DNA of 64,000 bases, taken from positions 4,689,001-4,753,000 of the forward strand of contig NZ_JALPKR020000002.1 in NCBI RefSeq assembly GCF_023195515.1, in the 5' to 3' direction. How positions within the stretch are numbered: the stretch's first letter is position 1; each line of letters opens with the position of its first letter. The translations under genes were made by a program, and so were the position numbers. This stretch comes from Variovorax sp. S12S4 (GTDB lineage Bacteria; Pseudomonadota; Gammaproteobacteria; Burkholderiales; Burkholderiaceae_C). Below the pieces are notes generated by a model. That model searched no databases and was not told the DNA's origin. It saw only the letters and a list, made by a program, of their open reading frames with translations. Below, in pieces: positions 61,947 through 64,000 of the stretch.

Positions 61947-64000
61947 TCAGAGCAGGATCTTGAGCGCCTGGATGCCGGCGCGCAGGCCGCCCGTCTTGAT
62001 CTCCGTGCCCACGAGCTGGATGAGCGCACCGGCATCCCCCAGCGACATTGCCTTGTTCTTCCACTCTGCGCCCACAGCCTCCAGCTTCACGCCGATGGCC
62101 TGCGCCTGCACGCCGATGGCCATCGAACGCACGGCCACCACGCCCAACGAAATACCCGACACGTCCATGTTCAGGCCGGTGCCGCCCAGGCGGAACCACC
62201 TCCAGTCGCTGCTCTTGGAGTAGTTGTTGGTGTAGGAGACGGAGTTGTTGGTGTAGTTGACCGTCAGGTTGTTGTAGGTGTTCGACGTCGTGTTGTAGAC
62301 GCTGGTGTTGATGACGTGCTGCGTCGTGTTGTGGATGTGGTTCGTCGTGTTGAAGGTCACGTCCGGGGAGGTGTGCACCGTCGGACCGGTCACCGTGGTG
62401 TTCGAGGGGCCGTTGACCAGCACGGTGTTCGAGGTGTCGATGGTGTCGTTGCGTCCGCCGCTCACGAAGCGAATCTCCTTTCCATCGATGGTGCCGTGGA
62501 AGCCGCCGGTGATCGCAAGGTTGACGCCGCCGCTGATGGTGTCGTTCAGGCCACCGCTGAGCGTGCGCTTCTTGCCGCCCGAAATGGTCTGCGTGACGCC
62601 GCCGCTGACCGTTTCGCTGAAGCCGCCGGTCACGTCGCGCGTGTCGCCGCCGGTAATGGTTTCTTTCGCACCCGCGGTGATGTCGCGGGTTTCGCCGCTC
62701 TTGTAGGTGGCCGATTCATGGCCTTTGATGAGCGTGGTGCGCGTGCCGTCTGTGGTGTGCGTTTCATCGGCTTCCACCTCGACGTCGAGGTTGCGCTCGG
62801 CGTGCAGCAGGATCTGCTCGGCGCCGCTGCGGTCTTCGAAGCGGAGCATGTTGGCCTGGTTGGCCGCGCCGCCGGTGCTCGATCGCGTGAGGATGCCGCT
62901 GGCCGTGGCGTTTGCGGGCAACTCCCACGGCGGCATCTGGTCGTTGTTGTAGACGCGGCCGGTGATGATGGGGCGGTCGGGCTCGCCGCCGATGAAATCG
63001 ACGATCACTTCCTGGCCGACGCGCGGCATGTGCATGGTGCCGTAGTTGGCGCCGGCCCAGTTGCTCGACACTCGCACCCAGCAGGAGCTGTTTTCATCCG
63101 ACTGGCCGTAGCGGTCCCAGCGGAACTGCAGCTTCACGCGGCCGAAGCGGTCGGTCCAGATTTCCTCAGGGCCGACGACGGTGGCGGTCTGCGGGCCGTT
63201 GGTGCGCGGCTTGGGCGTCTTGCGCGCGGGCCGGTAGGGCACGTTCGAAGGCAGCACCGTGAAGTCGAACTGGCAGATCGATTCCGTGCCGGTGCCGGTG
63301 GAGTACTCGGGCTCCTGCAGGTCGTAGCGGGTTTCGGTGATCAGGTATTCGCGGTTGTCCGACTCGCGCGGGCAGTGCGTCATCTCGAACAGATAGCCGG
63401 GCGCCATGCCGACCACGTTGGTGTGGCCCGCGGCGAGCTCATGTGCGCACTGCAGCTCCTGCAGGCGAATCTTCGCGTAGGTGTCCCCTTGCTGGTGCTC
63501 GCTGTAGCCGCCCAGCCATTCATAGACTTCATAAGTCGAATGGTCGTGGCCCTTGGGATCTTGCCGCACGCTTTGCAGCGAGGCGCGCGACTTCTTGAAA
63601 TCGAAATCGTCGAGCATCACGCGGCCCGAGGTGATCTGCTCGGACGCGCGCCACTGGTCGATGCAGGGCTCCATCGCATGAAGCACGCGGTCGCGCGGCC
63701 GGTACGGAATGGTGGCGTAGCCCGGGAGCTTGCGGTAGCCGCCGGTGTCGTCGGCCAGCACCAGCAGATGCGAGTTGTTGGCGTGCTCGAAATGGTAGGC
63801 GATGCCTTCGTGCTCCATGAGGCGGCTCACGAAAGCGAAATCGCTCTCCTGGTATTGCACGCAGTACTCCCAGGGACGGTAGCTGCCCGTCAGGCGCTTT
63901 TCGAACTCGAAGCCGTACTTTCCCAGCACTTCGTCGAGCACCTCGGGCACGCTCTTGTTCTGGAAAATGCGGCAATCGGTCGTGCGCGTGAGGTACCAGA
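61947..64000 (-). CDS. vgrG: VgrG type VI secretion tip protein (N-terminus beyond the window)
   Basis: 683 residues are inside the window; the frame runs off the right edge (upstream codons read TTDCRIFQNKSVPEV, a normal VgrG segment, so the ATG-like GTG at 63950 is not the start). gp27-like part, then the gp5 OB-fold (VRVSSNWAGANYGTMHMPRV; GGEPDRPIITGRVYNNDQMP). A needle of TITGG/TVSGG-type repeats follows (about 62430-62715), then an Asn/Thr-rich tract (about 62200-62400) and a Gly/Ala-rich hydrophobic tail (LGVVAVRSMAIGVQAQAIGV). The tail is about 180 residues longer than a bare spike and has no known toxin motif. Confidence 0.93.
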   Translation of the reverse strand, partial: WYLTRTTDCRIFQNKSVPEVLDEVLGKYGFEFEKRLTGSYRPWEYCVQYQESDFAFVSRLMEHEGIAYHFEHANNSHLLVLADDTGGYRKLPGYATIPYRPRDRVLHAMEPCIDQWRASEQITSGRVMLDDFDFKKSRASLQSVRQDPKGHDHSTYEVYEWLGGYSEHQQGDTYAKIRLQELQCAHELAAGHTNVVGMAPGYLFEMTHCPRESDNREYLITETRYDLQEPEYSTGTGTESICQFDFTVLPSNVPYRPARKTPKPRTNGPQTATVVGPEEIWTDRFGRVKLQFRWDRYGQSDENSSCWVRVSSNWAGANYGTMHMPRVGQEVIVDFIGGEPDRPIITGRVYNNDQMPPWELPANATASGILTRSSTGGAANQANMLRFEDRSGAEQILLHAERNLDVEVEADETHTTDGTRTTLIKGHESATYKSGETRDITAGAKETITGGDTRDVTGGFSETVSGGVTQTISGGKKRTLSGGLNDTISGGVNLAITGGFHGTIDGKEIRFVSGGRNDTIDTSNTVLVNGPSNTTVTGPTVHTSPDVTFNTTNHIHNTTQHVINTSVYNTTSNTYNNLTVNYTNNSVSYTNNYSKSSDWRWFRLGGTGLNMDVSGISLGVVAVRSMAIGVQAQAIGVKLEAVGAEWKNKAMSLGDAGALIQLVGTEIKTGGLRAGIQALKILL

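Noticed and set aside
62430-62720. Tandem DNA repeat or CRISPR-like array in vgrG
   Set aside because: The periodicity is in the protein (GG-type needle repeats) with varied bases; there are no identical repeats with regular spacers.

Overview
The window looks like a chromosome segment of a high-GC betaproteobacterium of the order Burkholderiales, most likely Comamonadaceae and close to Variovorax. This is judged from very strong G/C third-position use, two orphan Bug-type tripartite-tricarboxylate binding proteins, several GcvA-like and other LysR regulators, tight ATGA/GTGA/TTGA gene overlaps, and the family make-up. The genus is an inference; no 16S rRNA or tRNA gene is present, and no CRISPR array was seen.

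Layout. (1) 1-6.8 kb: the end of an AMP-forming acyl-CoA ligase, then a branched-chain-amino-acid-type ABC importer with two tandem substrate-binding genes (the first carries a one-base frameshift) followed by livH, livM, livG, livF. (2) 6.9-20.7 kb: a long plus-strand fatty-acid/acyl-CoA catabolism cluster: fused enoyl-CoA hydratase/3-hydroxyacyl-CoA dehydrogenase, M20 peptidase, thiolase, acyl-CoA dehydrogenase, small membrane protein, SDR, hotdog thioesterase, CurA-type reductase, an AidB-like acyl-CoA dehydrogenase broken by an 11-bp insertion, a GST, a second SDR and an orphan ABC ATPase. Together these could activate, import and beta-oxidise an uncommon carboxylate. (3) 20.7-27.2 kb: small accessory genes in divergent pairs: Pr6Pr membrane protein; LysR/azoreductase; aldo-keto reductase and MFS exporter opposed to a second LysR; a 2-keto-4-pentenoate hydratase-like gene. 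(4) 27.2-33.8 kb: a 212-bp long inverted repeat, then a Bug protein, a serine-glyoxylate-type aminotransferase, a divergent GntR/FCD regulator and a 1022-residue FAD/Fe-S D-2-hydroxyacid dehydrogenase, which reads as a hydroxyacid/glyoxylate module. (5) 33.8-38 kb: Ogt DNA repair protein; an overlapping M48 peptidase operon. (6) 36.9-49 kb: two overlapping MFS exporters, a pqi (MCE lipid-transport) operon with PqiA split in two, an EmrB-type exporter, an S9 peptidase lipoprotein and a two-component system. (7) 49-56.6 kb: remnant of a VOC protein, MATE exporter coupled to DUF2239, membrane protein, tex, patatin-like protein, another Bug protein. (8) 56.6-64 kb: a minus-strand type VI secretion accessory cassette: vgrG (cut by the right edge), a membrane-anchored small protein, a DUF2169+pentapeptide fusion, a second pentapeptide protein, DUF3540 and a short DUF4150 PAAR-like protein.

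The most unusual parts are the T6SS cassette, which has two beta-helix pentapeptide proteins but no recognisable toxin; the freshly broken duplicates in the importer and AidB genes; a strongly initiated out-of-frame ORF overlapping the start of livM; and several well-formed operator-like dyads between divergent genes.
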